64,000 bases of DNA from NCBI GenBank assembly GCA_943362175.1, contig CALRIU020000006.1, positions 124,001 through 188,000 of the forward strand, written 5' to 3'. The first letter of the stretch is position 1. The number at the start of each line of letters is the position of its first letter. The translations under genes were made by a program, and so were the position numbers. The notes under the pieces are model-generated. The model saw only the letters and a program-made list of their open reading frames with translations, ran no database searches and had not been told where the DNA came from. Source of the DNA: UBA4416 sp943362175. Lineage in GTDB: Bacteria; Bacteroidota; Bacteroidia; B-17B0; Aurantibacillaceae. Positions 1 to 8,421 of the stretch are shown one piece after another.

Positions 1-2
1 AT

Positions 3-209
3 TTATACCGCCTGCAAACTCCTATGGTAAGTGAATACGACCTGGAAACCGGCAAGACCGGCAAAGAAATTGTTTACGTGGAGTTACTGCCCCTGAATGG
101 CCTTGAGCAGGAACCACAAAAAACAGAGCAGATAGAGAAAGCCACCGGCGTGAAATTTATTACCTATAAAACCAATAATCCGGATCTGTTCTGGACCAAG
201 CCGGAGTAA
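3..209 (+). CDS. C-terminal fragment of an unrecognised protein (5' end outside window)
   Basis: The reading frame is open from the first bases of the window to a TAA at 207-209, so this is the tail of a gene that starts upstream. An in-frame ATG at 24 exists, but the frame continues through it without a stop, so it is not evidence of a start. The 68 visible residues are charged (many Glu, Lys, Thr) and contain no signal peptide, membrane segment or motif I recognise. The next gene starts 45 bases later on the same strand. Function unknown. Confidence 0.6.
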   Translation, partial: LYRLQTPMVSEYDLETGKTGKEIVYVELLPLNGLEQEPQKTEQIEKATGVKFITYKTNNPDLFWTKPE

Positions 210-254
210 TGAGCCGGACGGGCAACAAAAAACATTTTTCGTTATATTTATAAT

Positions 255-1754
255 ATGAATAAACAAGCCCTCATCGTTCTACTTCTGGCCTTTAGCAATT
301 TCTGTTTTGCACAATTGCCTCCTTATCATTTTCAAAGCTTATTTGGAGATCCTGTCAGGCAGGAAATTCTGTTAAGCATAAGTCCCTTTAACGGGGCCTA
401 TTTAACGACAACCATGAATAGCAGTTTTAACTCGGGTAATCTTGAAATAGATGTGAGATCTGTAGATGAAAGCGGTACAATCACCGGCTTTAAAAACATT
501 CGCATACCAAATAAAAGCGTGGTTACTACAACTTATCCCCCGGCTATTAACCCGCAGGATACAACGGCATATATTGCCGGCAGGATCTACTACGGATCAA
601 AATCAAGCGGCATGTTATGGAAAATAAATAAGAATTTAGATACACTATGGCATAAAGAATATATCAATCCTGTCCCCGACTCTGCTTTACAATTTGTATC
701 ATCACTTATAGTGAATGATGGCATTATCATTTGCGGTTTATCTTGCCAATACAACGCTTATGGCGACTGCTTTATCATGAAAACAGACTTTAATGGTAAT
801 GAGTTATGGCGCCGTACAATTCAGGCTCCCGGCCAGGCAAGCGGTATCTTTAAAATCATTCGCACCTCCGAAAAGTCATTCGTTGCTTATAAAAAAACCG
901 TGTACCTGAACACAGATACAGATTACGGAATAATTAAATATGACAGCCTGTTTAACCAGATATGGTCGCAAACGTATGTGACACCACGCCACGACTACGA
1001 TGGCGACCTGATAGAAACCCGTGACAGTAACTATGTAATTTGCAATGGTTATACAGATGTGATGCAGGGCGGTATCATGGGTGTACCGAAATCAAGAAAT
1101 ACCCTGCGAAAAATCAATAAAAACAATGGATGGATTATGTGGGAAAAGATGTATGGCGCCTCTTCCAGTTTAAACGAATTAAACCGGGTACAGGAGATGA
1201 GTAATGGCGGCTTGCTGGCAACAGGCTTACACTTTACGCCTTATGTTGGAACGAAACCTGAAGGAGCTTATGTTTCTCATGTCATGACCTTTGATTCTAA
1301 CGGAGATAGCCTAAGCTACCAAACCGTTTTTGCAGATTCAAGCTCAACTGTCAGCCGCCTGTACAATTTCTGTAAAACCGGCACAGGCTACCTTTTCGCC
1401 GGGGATGCCTCGGATGTAGCTTTATCAGGTAATCAGCAAAATTGGCTGATTAGCTCAGATAGTAATCTGTGCTTCCTGGAGAACTGCACCTTTACAGGCT
1501 TATCAGAACATTCTGCAGACCCGGAATTCAGCCTTTTTCCTAACCCGGCCCGCAACAGTTTCACCATCCTGCTACCCGATCATTCATTTGAAAACATGAA
1601 ACTCACAGATATATTGGGGCACATTGTTTTACAACAATCCCTGAAACAGGAAACAAGCACCATTGATGTATCCTCTCTGCCCAATGGTATTTATATAGTG
1701 CAACTTGAAAATGGCATAACTGTTTTAAATAAACGTTTAGTGATCAGTCACTAA
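255..1754 (+). CDS. Secreted protein with T9SS type A sorting domain
   Basis: A 499-residue exported protein. Residues 1-19 form a Sec signal peptide ending in FCFA before Gln20. The middle has repeated patterns such as GNELWRRT, NNGWIMWEKMYG and DSNYVICNGYT, as in beta-propeller-like secreted Bacteroidota proteins that log quantities over repeated blades. Residues 425-499 are a classic type IX sorting domain: FPNPARNSFTI, then a GHIVLQQ strand, then LPNGIYIVQL and a Lys/Arg-containing last strand. The T9SS would carry it through the outer membrane and cleave that tail. The substrate or role of the propeller-like part is not evident. An A/T-rich stretch precedes the ATG, but no promoter at a sensible distance is clear. 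Confidence 0.85.
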   Translation: MNKQALIVLLLAFSNFCFAQLPPYHFQSLFGDPVRQEILLSISPFNGAYLTTTMNSSFNSGNLEIDVRSVDESGTITGFKNIRIPNKSVVTTTYPPAINPQDTTAYIAGRIYYGSKSSGMLWKINKNLDTLWHKEYINPVPDSALQFVSSLIVNDGIIICGLSCQYNAYGDCFIMKTDFNGNELWRRTIQAPGQASGIFKIIRTSEKSFVAYKKTVYLNTDTDYGIIKYDSLFNQIWSQTYVTPRHDYDGDLIETRDSNYVICNGYTDVMQGGIMGVPKSRNTLRKINKNNGWIMWEKMYGASSSLNELNRVQEMSNGGLLATGLHFTPYVGTKPEGAYVSHVMTFDSNGDSLSYQTVFADSSSTVSRLYNFCKTGTGYLFAGDASDVALSGNQQNWLISSDSNLCFLENCTFTGLSEHSADPEFSLFPNPARNSFTILLPDHSFENMKLTDILGHIVLQQSLKQETSTIDVSSLPNGIYIVQLENGITVLNKRLVISH

Positions 1755-1831
1755 AAAGCATTAATTTTTATAGAAGCAGTATATCAAACAAGTCTATTGA
1801 CAGGATAAGCCCGACGATTCTAATTACGATC

Positions 1832-2407
1832 ATGAAACCCGATTTACTCAAACTCCTTCCCGGCCTTGATACCCTTCCGGAAGCAGAAGCCAGGGAAATT
1901 GCGGAACTGATTCCCGTGGAGTCTTATCAAAAAGGCACGCTGCTTTTGAAAGCCGGCGAGGTTTCTTCCATCTGTTATTTTGTACTGAAAGGTTGCATCC
2001 GTCAATACAGCATCATCGACGGCGAAGAAAAAACAACGGCATTTTATACCGAGCAGCAGGCCGCCATCCCCTTTGCAAGCTACACGCAACAAGCGCCTTC
2101 GGGGCATTACCTCGTATGTGCCGAAGATTGCCTGCTCGTGGTAGGCGACATGAGCCAGGAGCAGGACATGTATGCGCACTATCCGAAACTGTTGGCTATT
2201 ACGCGCCGTATGATGGAGCAGGATTTTGGAAAAACACAGGAAGCCTTCAGCCGCTTTATTACTTCTTCACCTGAAGAACGTTACCTCAACTTAATGGAGA
2301 CGCGCCCCGACTTATTTCTGCGTGTGCCACAACACCAGATCGCCAGCTACCTTGGCATGGCGCCCGAATCGCTCAGCAGGATCCGGAAACGGACCATAAA
2401 AAAATAA
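1832..2407 (+). CDS. Crp/Fnr family transcriptional regulator
   Basis: A 191-residue one-component regulator. The N-terminal half (about residues 20-125) reads as a cyclic-nucleotide-binding-type beta-roll (GTLLLKAGEVSSICYFVLKGCIRQYSI). Residues 164-191 form a short C-terminal HTH (HQIASYLGMAPESLSRIRKR). The HTH is truncated just after the recognition helix, which is usual for Bacteroidota Crp/Fnr proteins of this size. No FNR-type cysteine cluster is present at the N-terminus. The effector is unknown. It sits between a T9SS protein and a PP2C phosphatase gene. A second regulator of the same family lies at 4835-5422. Confidence 0.88.
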   Translation: MKPDLLKLLPGLDTLPEAEAREIAELIPVESYQKGTLLLKAGEVSSICYFVLKGCIRQYSIIDGEEKTTAFYTEQQAAIPFASYTQQAPSGHYLVCAEDCLLVVGDMSQEQDMYAHYPKLLAITRRMMEQDFGKTQEAFSRFITSSPEERYLNLMETRPDLFLRVPQHQIASYLGMAPESLSRIRKRTIKK

Positions 2408-2447
2408 TTCCATTTATATTTCATACCTTTAATTCTGTTAAGGATTC

Positions 2448-2455
2448 TAATTTTG
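2448..2455 (+). promoter_or_regulatory. Candidate Bacteroidota -7 promoter element
   Basis: TAATTTTG is a perfect TAnnTTTG match. It lies 35 bases before the ATG at 2491, leaving a leader of roughly 28 bases for the PP2C phosphatase gene. No clear TTG -33 element is seen at the usual distance, so this rests on the -7 element alone. Confidence 0.45.
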
Positions 2456-2490
2456 CGATGGCAGACCTGGGTCTTTGACAGTTAACAGAA

Positions 2491-3225
2491 ATGAAAACCT
2501 ATACAGCCCTGCAAATCGGGGATTACCATACCAATTACTGCGAGGATTATTTATTTATAGGAACGATCGGCTCCGATCAGCTGCTTTGCGCCGTGATGGA
2601 CGGCTGTACCAACGGCACCGACTGCTATTTTATCTCTACCCTTGTTGGAAAGCTGCTGCGAAAGATTGCTAAAGAAAAAAGTTATGGGGAACTATATGCG
2701 CCTGAGCCCGGCAAAGACATAGAGAGCTCTCTGAAATTGGTCTTAAAAGATTTGTTCTCAGAATTAAAAACATTGAAAAACCAGTTGATGCTGGAGCCGA
2801 ACGAGCTGCTGACAACCTTGACCCTACTGCTCTACGACCAGAAAAACGAGGAGGGCCTTGTTGTGGTGATTGGCGATGGCCTCGTCAGCATCAATGGCCA
2901 AGCAACGGAATTCGACCAGGAGAATAAGCCGGATTACATTGGCTTTCATTTAGGGGAAGATTTTGAAACCTGGTATAAAAAACAGGAGCAGAAGATTTAT
3001 TTTAAAGAGCTGCACGACGTCAGCATCGCCACCGATGGCATCTTTATGTTTTCTAAAGTAATCAAAACAGAAGAGAATGGCAGCATAGAGCCTGTGGATT
3101 TTCTCTTAAACAACCGTGAACAGGAGGAAAACCCGGATATGCTTTCCCTGAAGCTGAAGACCCTGGAGCGCCGCTTCGGATTAAAACCTACGGACGACCT
3201 TGCACTGATCCGGATCATCCGTTAA
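2491..3225 (+). CDS. PP2C-family serine/threonine phosphatase
   Basis: A 244-residue cytoplasmic protein with PP2C-type features. An early CEDYLF segment resembles the metal-binding RxxNED motif. It is followed by CAVMDGCTNGTDCYF, the counterpart of the VADGMGG metal site. SIATDGIFMF sits in the second half, and there is a final TDDLALIRI with the conserved terminal Asp. No sensor or membrane segment is attached. Such stand-alone PP2C proteins dephosphorylate Ser/Thr residues, but the partner kinase is not in the window. The gene lies 9 bases upstream of the next one, so the two are probably cotranscribed. Confidence 0.75.
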   Translation: MKTYTALQIGDYHTNYCEDYLFIGTIGSDQLLCAVMDGCTNGTDCYFISTLVGKLLRKIAKEKSYGELYAPEPGKDIESSLKLVLKDLFSELKTLKNQLMLEPNELLTTLTLLLYDQKNEEGLVVVIGDGLVSINGQATEFDQENKPDYIGFHLGEDFETWYKKQEQKIYFKELHDVSIATDGIFMFSKVIKTEENGSIEPVDFLLNNREQEENPDMLSLKLKTLERRFGLKPTDDLALIRIIR

Positions 3226-3234
3226 ATTTGAAAG

Positions 3235-3981
3235 ATGATACACCGACTCCTCCCTACCCTGATACTCCTGCTGCTGCTGACTGCGGGACATGCACTGACC
3301 TTTGAAACAGGCAAGTGGTACGACTTTGAAGGCACGCTTGGAAAAACAAACATCCAACTTTCTCTGTACCTGACCCAAAAAGGTCAACTGAAAGGCAACT
3401 ATTGCTATACAAAATACGAACGTAAAATTAAGCTAGATGGGACTGTGGACGGAAATACGATAGCCCTGCTGGAACTGATTAACGACACTGCCAATGGCTC
3501 TTTCAAGGGGATTCTCATCAGCGATAGCAGCGATCACTTCGATGGAATCTGGACCGGTAAAAATGGCGCAAAGTCGCTACCCGTTAAGCTTAGCTTGCGG
3601 GCAATTTGTGGTGGCTCTTATGAGAACCGCTATTCGGATTCTTTCTTCACGAAAGCAGACGATATCGAAGGCTTTATGAAAACGGTAAAAGGAGCGATCC
3701 TGAGAGGTGACAAAAACTGGGTCGCCAACCATACGTCCTACCCTCTCAGAACCACATTGGATGGTAAAACACCCCTCACCATTAAAAACGCAAAGGAGTT
3801 GGTGGCCAACTTCGACCGCATCTTTCATGCGGAGTTTAAAAACAGTATTAAATCCCTCTGCTCCTGCAACCTGTTTACGAATTACCAGGGCGCGATGCTC
3901 GGCAACGGCCAGATCTGGATCAACGTCACCGGCTCACCGGCCGGGAAGTTTGCGCACCGCATCACCGCCATCAACAACTAA
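3235..3981 (+). CDS. Secreted protein of unknown function
   Basis: A 248-residue protein with an N-terminal hydrophobic signal segment (residues 3-20, IHRLLPTLILLLLLTAGHA). There is no lipobox Cys, so it is probably periplasmic. Residues 25-125 alternate short strands (GKWYDFEGTLGKTNIQLSLYL, FDGIWTGKNG), suggesting a small beta-barrel. Residues 140-248 resemble an NTF2-like fold (IEGFMKTVKGAILRGDKNWVANHTSYPL), as found in many secreted Bacteroidota proteins; this is my inference. It follows the PP2C gene by 9 bases and precedes the Sir2 gene by 17, so the stretch from 2491 to 5422 looks like one operon. Confidence 0.65.
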   Translation: MIHRLLPTLILLLLLTAGHALTFETGKWYDFEGTLGKTNIQLSLYLTQKGQLKGNYCYTKYERKIKLDGTVDGNTIALLELINDTANGSFKGILISDSSDHFDGIWTGKNGAKSLPVKLSLRAICGGSYENRYSDSFFTKADDIEGFMKTVKGAILRGDKNWVANHTSYPLRTTLDGKTPLTIKNAKELVANFDRIFHAEFKNSIKSLCSCNLFTNYQGAMLGNGQIWINVTGSPAGKFAHRITAINN

Positions 3982-3998
3982 AGATTCAGAGAAACACG

Positions 3999-4838
3999 AT
4001 GACTTATATTGACGACACACTAAATCAAAGGCTCGAAGCGTTTTATAAAAGCGAAAGAAAACTCACGGTACTCACCGGCGCCGGGCTTTCGGCCGACAGC
4101 GGCATTCCTACCTTCCGCGACGTCGACGGTTTCTGGACCGTGGGGTCTAAGAACTACATGCCCGAAGAAATGGGAACCTTGCGCATGTTTCGGCAAAAGC
4201 CATTGGAAGTGTGGAAATGGTTTTTGTACCGGAACACAATCTGCTCCAAAGCCCTACCCAACAAAGGGCACTTTGCCATTACGGAACTGGAGACATTGTT
4301 TGGCGACCGCTTCAGGTTGATCACCCAAAACGTAGATGGCCTGCACCGTAAAGCCGGAACTTCCGAAAAAAGAACGTACCTGATCCATGGCACCCTGGAA
4401 AAAGTGCGTTGCGGGGAAGAATGCAGTAAAGCCTTTTACCCTTTTCCGGATTTTGCCTTTGAGATAAACCAGGAATTAACAGCCGGGCAAATCGAACAGC
4501 TCAAATGCCCGCAATGCGGCGACTACCTGAGGCCGCACGTCCTATGGTTCGACGAGCGCTATAATGAAAAACATTACAAGCTCGATTCTTCCCTGCGCAC
4601 AGCCAAGGAAACCGGCCTGCTCTTAACCATAGGCAGTTCGGGCGCTACCAACCTGCCCATGCTGGTCACAGAAAGCGTGCTGAGCCGGCAGGGAATGCTC
4701 ATTGACATTAATCCGAATGCCAATGCTTTTTCAGAATTGGCCTATCAAAAGAAAAACGGCTTTGTGATCCGCGCAAAAAGCAGCGATGCCTTGCCGGAAT
4801 TTGTAGAGCTATTCCGCACATTAAAAAACAGGTTATGA
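3999..4838 (+). CDS. Sir2 family NAD-dependent protein deacylase
   Basis: A 279-residue sirtuin. Residues 27-41 (GAGLSADSGIPTFRD) are the NAD-binding signature. TQNVDGLHRKAG is at 109-120 and the catalytic His130 is in IHGTLE. A zinc ribbon uses C138/C142 and C170/C173 (CPQC), and the late GSSGATNLP segment completes the Rossmann fold. It removes acyl groups from lysines while consuming NAD+. The last four bases overlap the ATG of the following Crp/Fnr gene (ATGA at 4835-4838), so translation of the two is probably coupled. Confidence 0.93.
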   Translation: MTYIDDTLNQRLEAFYKSERKLTVLTGAGLSADSGIPTFRDVDGFWTVGSKNYMPEEMGTLRMFRQKPLEVWKWFLYRNTICSKALPNKGHFAITELETLFGDRFRLITQNVDGLHRKAGTSEKRTYLIHGTLEKVRCGEECSKAFYPFPDFAFEINQELTAGQIEQLKCPQCGDYLRPHVLWFDERYNEKHYKLDSSLRTAKETGLLLTIGSSGATNLPMLVTESVLSRQGMLIDINPNANAFSELAYQKKNGFVIRAKSSDALPEFVELFRTLKNRL

Positions 4839-5422
4839 TGACTTCCGCTAAGATTACTCTCCGGGACTATTTTGAACGCTTTGGTATTTTCACAGAAGAA
4901 GAAATCCGGGAAGCCCTTCCTTTGTTTAGAGAAAAGACCTTAAAAAAGTCGGAAGACTTTGTTTCGGAAGGAGAACGCTGCACGGAAGTAGGGTTTATCC
5001 TGTCCGGAACCTGCCGCTCGTTCTACCTTTCCGGCACAGGAGAGGAGATCACCTATTGCTTCCGCTTCCCGGGAGAGTTTGTGGCTGCTTACTCATCTTT
5101 CATTACCGGGCAGGGAAGCCTGGAGTACATGCAGGCCCTCACAAAAACAGAACTTCTCGTGATCAGCAAAACAGATGTGGATCGACTTGCTGACAAGTAT
5201 ACCGGCTGGTTGAAATTTCTGAAGATCACAGCCGAACAGCAATACATCGAGCTGGAGAAACGGATCTTTCAATTGCAAAGGGTTCATGCAAAACTACGTT
5301 ACGATGACCTTCTGAAACATCACCCCGAATATGTACAACAGATTCCCTTACAGCACATCGCCTCTTACCTTGGTATTACACAGCGCCACCTAAGCCGCAT
5401 CCGGAAGGAGCTCGTTTTTTAG
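4835..5422 (+). CDS. Crp/Fnr family transcriptional regulator
   Basis: A 195-residue regulator, paralogous in layout to 1832-2407. It has a beta-roll sensor domain at about 25-125 (SEDFVSEGERCTEVGFILSG) and a C-terminal HTH (LQHIASYLGITQRHLSRIRKEL). Two ATGs in tandem give a start uncertain by one codon. It overlaps the Sir2 gene by four bases, so the two are translated from one message. An NAD-consuming deacylase coupled to a sensor of this family suggests a redox or nutrient response, but the ligand cannot be read from sequence. An NQO-like flavoprotein gene follows. Confidence 0.88.
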   Translation: MMTSAKITLRDYFERFGIFTEEEIREALPLFREKTLKKSEDFVSEGERCTEVGFILSGTCRSFYLSGTGEEITYCFRFPGEFVAAYSSFITGQGSLEYMQALTKTELLVISKTDVDRLADKYTGWLKFLKITAEQQYIELEKRIFQLQRVHAKLRYDDLLKHHPEYVQQIPLQHIASYLGITQRHLSRIRKELVF

Positions 5423-5486
5423 ACAAATGTCCTGATGGCATGACATGGCCCTGCTCTATTTTTGTCTGCACAAAAACAGAAGAACC

Positions 5487-6068
5487 ATGCCTCAACGTAT
5501 TGTCATCATCAACGGGCACCCGGACCGGGAAGCCTTTAATTTCGGGATCGCAGAAGCCTATAAGCAAGGCGCAATAGCCTCAGGCGCCGAACTCAAAGAA
5601 GTTGTGATCGCAGATCTGCACTTCAACCCAAACCTGAACTACGGGTATCGTCAACGAACTGAGCTCGAACCTGACCTGCTGGAAGCCTGGGAGAAAATAC
5701 AATGGGCCGATCACCTGGTATGGATCCACCCGGTATGGTGGGGAGGCTTACCGGCCATGACCAAAGGATTCGTCGACCGGCTTTTCCTTCCCGGCATGGC
5801 TTTCCGCTACAGGGAGAATTCCGTTTTCTGGGATAAGCTTCTTAAAGGCAAGAGCGCACACATCATCACAACCCTCGATCAGCCCGGCTGGTATTACCGT
5901 TTGTTTTTCGGACGGCCAAGTGTCAACCAGCTGCGGCGATCCATTTTGCAATTTTGCGGCATCAGTCCTGTAAAGCTTACTTACCTGGGAATCATTAAAA
6001 CATCGGATCCGGCGAAGCGGGAAGCCTGGCTTAAAAAAGTAAACAGAATGGGACAAAAACGCCGTTAG
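5487..6068 (+). CDS. NAD(P)H-dependent oxidoreductase (NQO1/flavodoxin-like fold)
   Basis: A 193-residue flavoprotein. The N-terminus MPQRIVIINGHPDREAF is the FMN/FAD phosphate-binding start of the modulator-of-drug-activity/NQO family. WIHPVWWGGLPAMTKGFVDR (about 90-110) is the characteristic family motif. It probably reduces quinones or electrophiles with two electrons. I chose the ATG at 5487: an upstream in-frame ATG at 5445 would add 14 residues (ALLYFCLHKNRRT) that do not fit the family start. It lies 64 bases after the Crp/Fnr gene and could be its target or operon partner. Confidence 0.87.
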   Translation: MPQRIVIINGHPDREAFNFGIAEAYKQGAIASGAELKEVVIADLHFNPNLNYGYRQRTELEPDLLEAWEKIQWADHLVWIHPVWWGGLPAMTKGFVDRLFLPGMAFRYRENSVFWDKLLKGKSAHIITTLDQPGWYYRLFFGRPSVNQLRRSILQFCGISPVKLTYLGIIKTSDPAKREAWLKKVNRMGQKRR

Positions 6069-6118
6069 GCACATTAAACTTCGTTACCTTTAAGTAGTCT
6101 TACCGTTCGCTAATCCCA

Positions 6119-7438
6119 ATGTTTATGAAACAAAGCTACTTCCTCTTTCTGTCGTTCCTCCTTTTCACCGCCGGTCTCAGATCGCAATCCTTATATTTTC
6201 CGCCCCTCACAGGTACGACATGGGATTCCATCCGCCCGGCAGACATTGGCTACTGCCAGCCGCGCATCGACTCCCTGTACAATTACCTGCAGGCCAAGGA
6301 CACCAAATCTTTCATGATCCTGAAAGACGGCAAGCGGGTTCTTGAAAAATACTTCGGCACTTATACCCGCGATTCGGTTTGGTACTGGGCCTCCGCCAGC
6401 AAAAGCCTCGCTGCTTTTATGACGGGCATGGCACAGCAACAGGGCTTCATTAACATCAACAACAAGGCCTCACAATACCTGGGCACGGGATGGACCAGCG
6501 CTCCACTCGCCAAGGAAGACCTCATCACGGTCAAAAACCTGTTATGCATGACCAGCGGCCTCGATGATGTTCCTCCGGGAGGATGTACCAATGAGGATAC
6601 CAACAAAGTGTGCCTGGTGTATAAGGCCGATGCTTCCACGCGCTGGGCCTATCACACAGGCGCCTACCGCAAAGTGCAGGATGTCGTCAGCAATGCCGTG
6701 GGACAAAATTATAATACGATCACCAACAACTGGATCAAAACGCGCACCGGTATGAGTGGCCTGTGGTTTCAGCAGGTGTATTACAGCAAAGCCCGCGACA
6801 TGGCTCGTTTTGGCTTGCTAGCATTGAACAAGGGAATCTGGAGCCAGGACACGCTGATGAAAGATTCGCTGTACTTCAAAGCCATGGTAAACAGCTCGCA
6901 AAGCCTTAACCAGGCCTATGGGTATTTATGGTGGCTCAATGGCAAAAGCAGCTTCATGACGCCGCAGGTGCAGTTTGTATTCAGTGGCAGCCTGATCCCG
7001 AATGCACCGGCCAATATGTTCTGCGCCCTGGGAAAAAACGACCAGAAAATTTATGTGGTTCCCGGCCAGAACCTGGTGATCGTCAGGCAGGGAAATACTG
7101 CCGGAGGCTTTAACCTGGCCGTTTCCGGATTCGACAATATGCTCTGGGATTACATCAACAAGCTGAGCTGCCCGGTATCGGTAAACGAACCGGAAGGCCC
7201 CGCCGGCATGGTCATGTATCCCAATCCGGCCAACCATGTCATTACAATCGAAAATGCAGGCTCTGTTATAAGCCGGGTAAAGCTCTACAATCTCTATGGC
7301 AGCTTGGTCGCAGTTCCGGAAACCATAACGGCAAAGGGTATTTCCCTTGATCTGTTGGCCCTTCCGGCGGGTGTGTATATGCTGGAGCTGGAAGACAGCA
7401 ACCACCGGATTATGCATGAAAAATTCATTAAAGAGTAA
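6119..7438 (+). CDS. Secreted serine hydrolase (beta-lactamase family) with T9SS sorting domain
   Basis: A 439-residue exported enzyme. A signal peptide ends at about residue 22 (GLRSQ). The catalytic SxxK motif is Ser92-Ala-Ser-Lys95 in WYWASASKSLAAF, matching class C beta-lactamase/esterase-like hydrolases. A YHTGAYRK segment stands near the expected second motif. The tail is a T9SS sorting domain (MYPNPANHVITIENAG, LPAGVYMLELED, then a final basic strand). It probably acts on esters or amides outside the cell; the substrate is unknown. The start could be the ATG at 6119 or the one at 6125, with little consequence. Confidence 0.87.
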   Translation: MFMKQSYFLFLSFLLFTAGLRSQSLYFPPLTGTTWDSIRPADIGYCQPRIDSLYNYLQAKDTKSFMILKDGKRVLEKYFGTYTRDSVWYWASASKSLAAFMTGMAQQQGFININNKASQYLGTGWTSAPLAKEDLITVKNLLCMTSGLDDVPPGGCTNEDTNKVCLVYKADASTRWAYHTGAYRKVQDVVSNAVGQNYNTITNNWIKTRTGMSGLWFQQVYYSKARDMARFGLLALNKGIWSQDTLMKDSLYFKAMVNSSQSLNQAYGYLWWLNGKSSFMTPQVQFVFSGSLIPNAPANMFCALGKNDQKIYVVPGQNLVIVRQGNTAGGFNLAVSGFDNMLWDYINKLSCPVSVNEPEGPAGMVMYPNPANHVITIENAGSVISRVKLYNLYGSLVAVPETITAKGISLDLLALPAGVYMLELEDSNHRIMHEKFIKE

Positions 7439-7491
7439 AGACCTCCGAAAGAATACCTGATTTTAAGGTGGGCGATGAGCGGCAATAATTT

Positions 7492-7499
7492 TATATTTG
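7492..7499 (+). promoter_or_regulatory. Candidate Bacteroidota -7 promoter element
   Basis: TATATTTG is a perfect TAnnTTTG match, 73 bases before the preferred ATG at 7573 of the DUF4476 gene. A leader of about 67 bases would result. No convincing -33 TTG was found. Confidence 0.45.
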
Positions 7500-7572
7500 C
7501 TTAAAATAATCCAAAAGGCATCCGCATATCCAGTATGGCATGCTTTTGGTTTTAGAACAAAAAAGCAACGTT

Positions 7573-8286
7573 ATGAAAGCACTTTACTTAGCTCTTATCT
7601 TAGGAATTACAGGCTTTATCAAAGCCCAGGACATCGGGAAAATTGTGATCCGCAATGCCAACATCAACAACCCGAAGTTCATCGTATCCCTCAACGGTAT
7701 CCGTCAGAATAATGTATACACGACCGACATCAGCTTCGATTTCCTGGATGAATACAATTACCGCGTCAGGATCCTGCAAATGGGTGTGAACGGCACACTC
7801 AACTTCAACATTACCAACACCCCCAATTACGTTTCCGTATATGCCCTTAACAAAGATGCTTACGGCAACTACGCTCTTATCCTTGAAAGCAAAACCCTCC
7901 TGGCCAACGAGCCACCCCCGCTGAATCCAAATCCGGGCTTGCCTTCCCACCCCATCAATCCCATGCCGCTCGATCCGCCGGTTGTGGTCAACAACAACCG
8001 CATCAACCCACAGGAATTTACCGGCATGTGCGATGCTATAAAAAAAGAAAGCTTTGAGTCTACCAAAATGGACCTCGCAAAAAATTTCTTCGGCAACCGT
8101 GAGCTGGCCTCTGCGCAGGTGCTCCAGGTAGCAAAGCTCTTTACGATGGAAAGCAACCGCCTTGAGTTTTCGAAGTATGCTTACTCCCGTACTTACGATA
8201 AAAAGAATTACTACAAGGTATATGATGCCTTTACCTTCAGCAGCTCCAAGAAGGAGCTGGCGGATTACACCAAACGAAATCCGTAA
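7573..8286 (+). CDS. DUF4476 domain-containing secreted protein
   Basis: A 237-residue exported protein. The start at 7573 gives a clean signal peptide (MKALYLALILGITGFIKAQ). An earlier in-frame ATG at 7540 would put 11 polar residues in front of it. The middle is a Pro/Asn-rich linker (about residues 110-145). The last 90 residues (CDAIKKESFESTKMDLAKNF to DAFTFSSSKKELADYT) match the DUF4476 helical repeat that is common in Bacteroidota. Its function is undefined in the family. A structured dispersed repeat follows before the convergent gene at 8422. Confidence 0.85.
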   Translation: MKALYLALILGITGFIKAQDIGKIVIRNANINNPKFIVSLNGIRQNNVYTTDISFDFLDEYNYRVRILQMGVNGTLNFNITNTPNYVSVYALNKDAYGNYALILESKTLLANEPPPLNPNPGLPSHPINPMPLDPPVVVNNNRINPQEFTGMCDAIKKESFESTKMDLAKNFFGNRELASAQVLQVAKLFTMESNRLEFSKYAYSRTYDKKNYYKVYDAFTFSSSKKELADYTKRNP

Positions 8287-8326
8287 GAAAATCGTTTACA
8301 TTAGGTCATTAAGAGAGAAATATTTT

Positions 8327-8420
8327 GGGCGTCCGGGCGCGCTTTTCGCTTCAATCTTTTGCCGGCTGCTGAGCGCAGCCGAAGCACCGCAAAAGGATTT
8401 TCGCTGCAATCGCTGACGCC
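8327..8420. repeat. Structured dispersed repeat, copy 1, with a nested mini-palindrome
   Basis: A 94-base element between convergent genes. Its ends are inverted (GGCGTC at 8328-8333, GACGCC at 8415-8420) and an inner stem pairs TTTTGC (8357-8362) with GCAAAA (8389-8394). Between the inner arms sits CTGAGCGCAGCCGAAGCACC (8369-8388), a module that recurs at 62.6 kb. The general form (GGGCG start, GGGC then CGCTTTTCGCT, hairpin, and a CGC-rich end) is shared with 28939-29040 and 40981-41086. Confidence 0.65.
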
Positions 8421-8421
8421 A

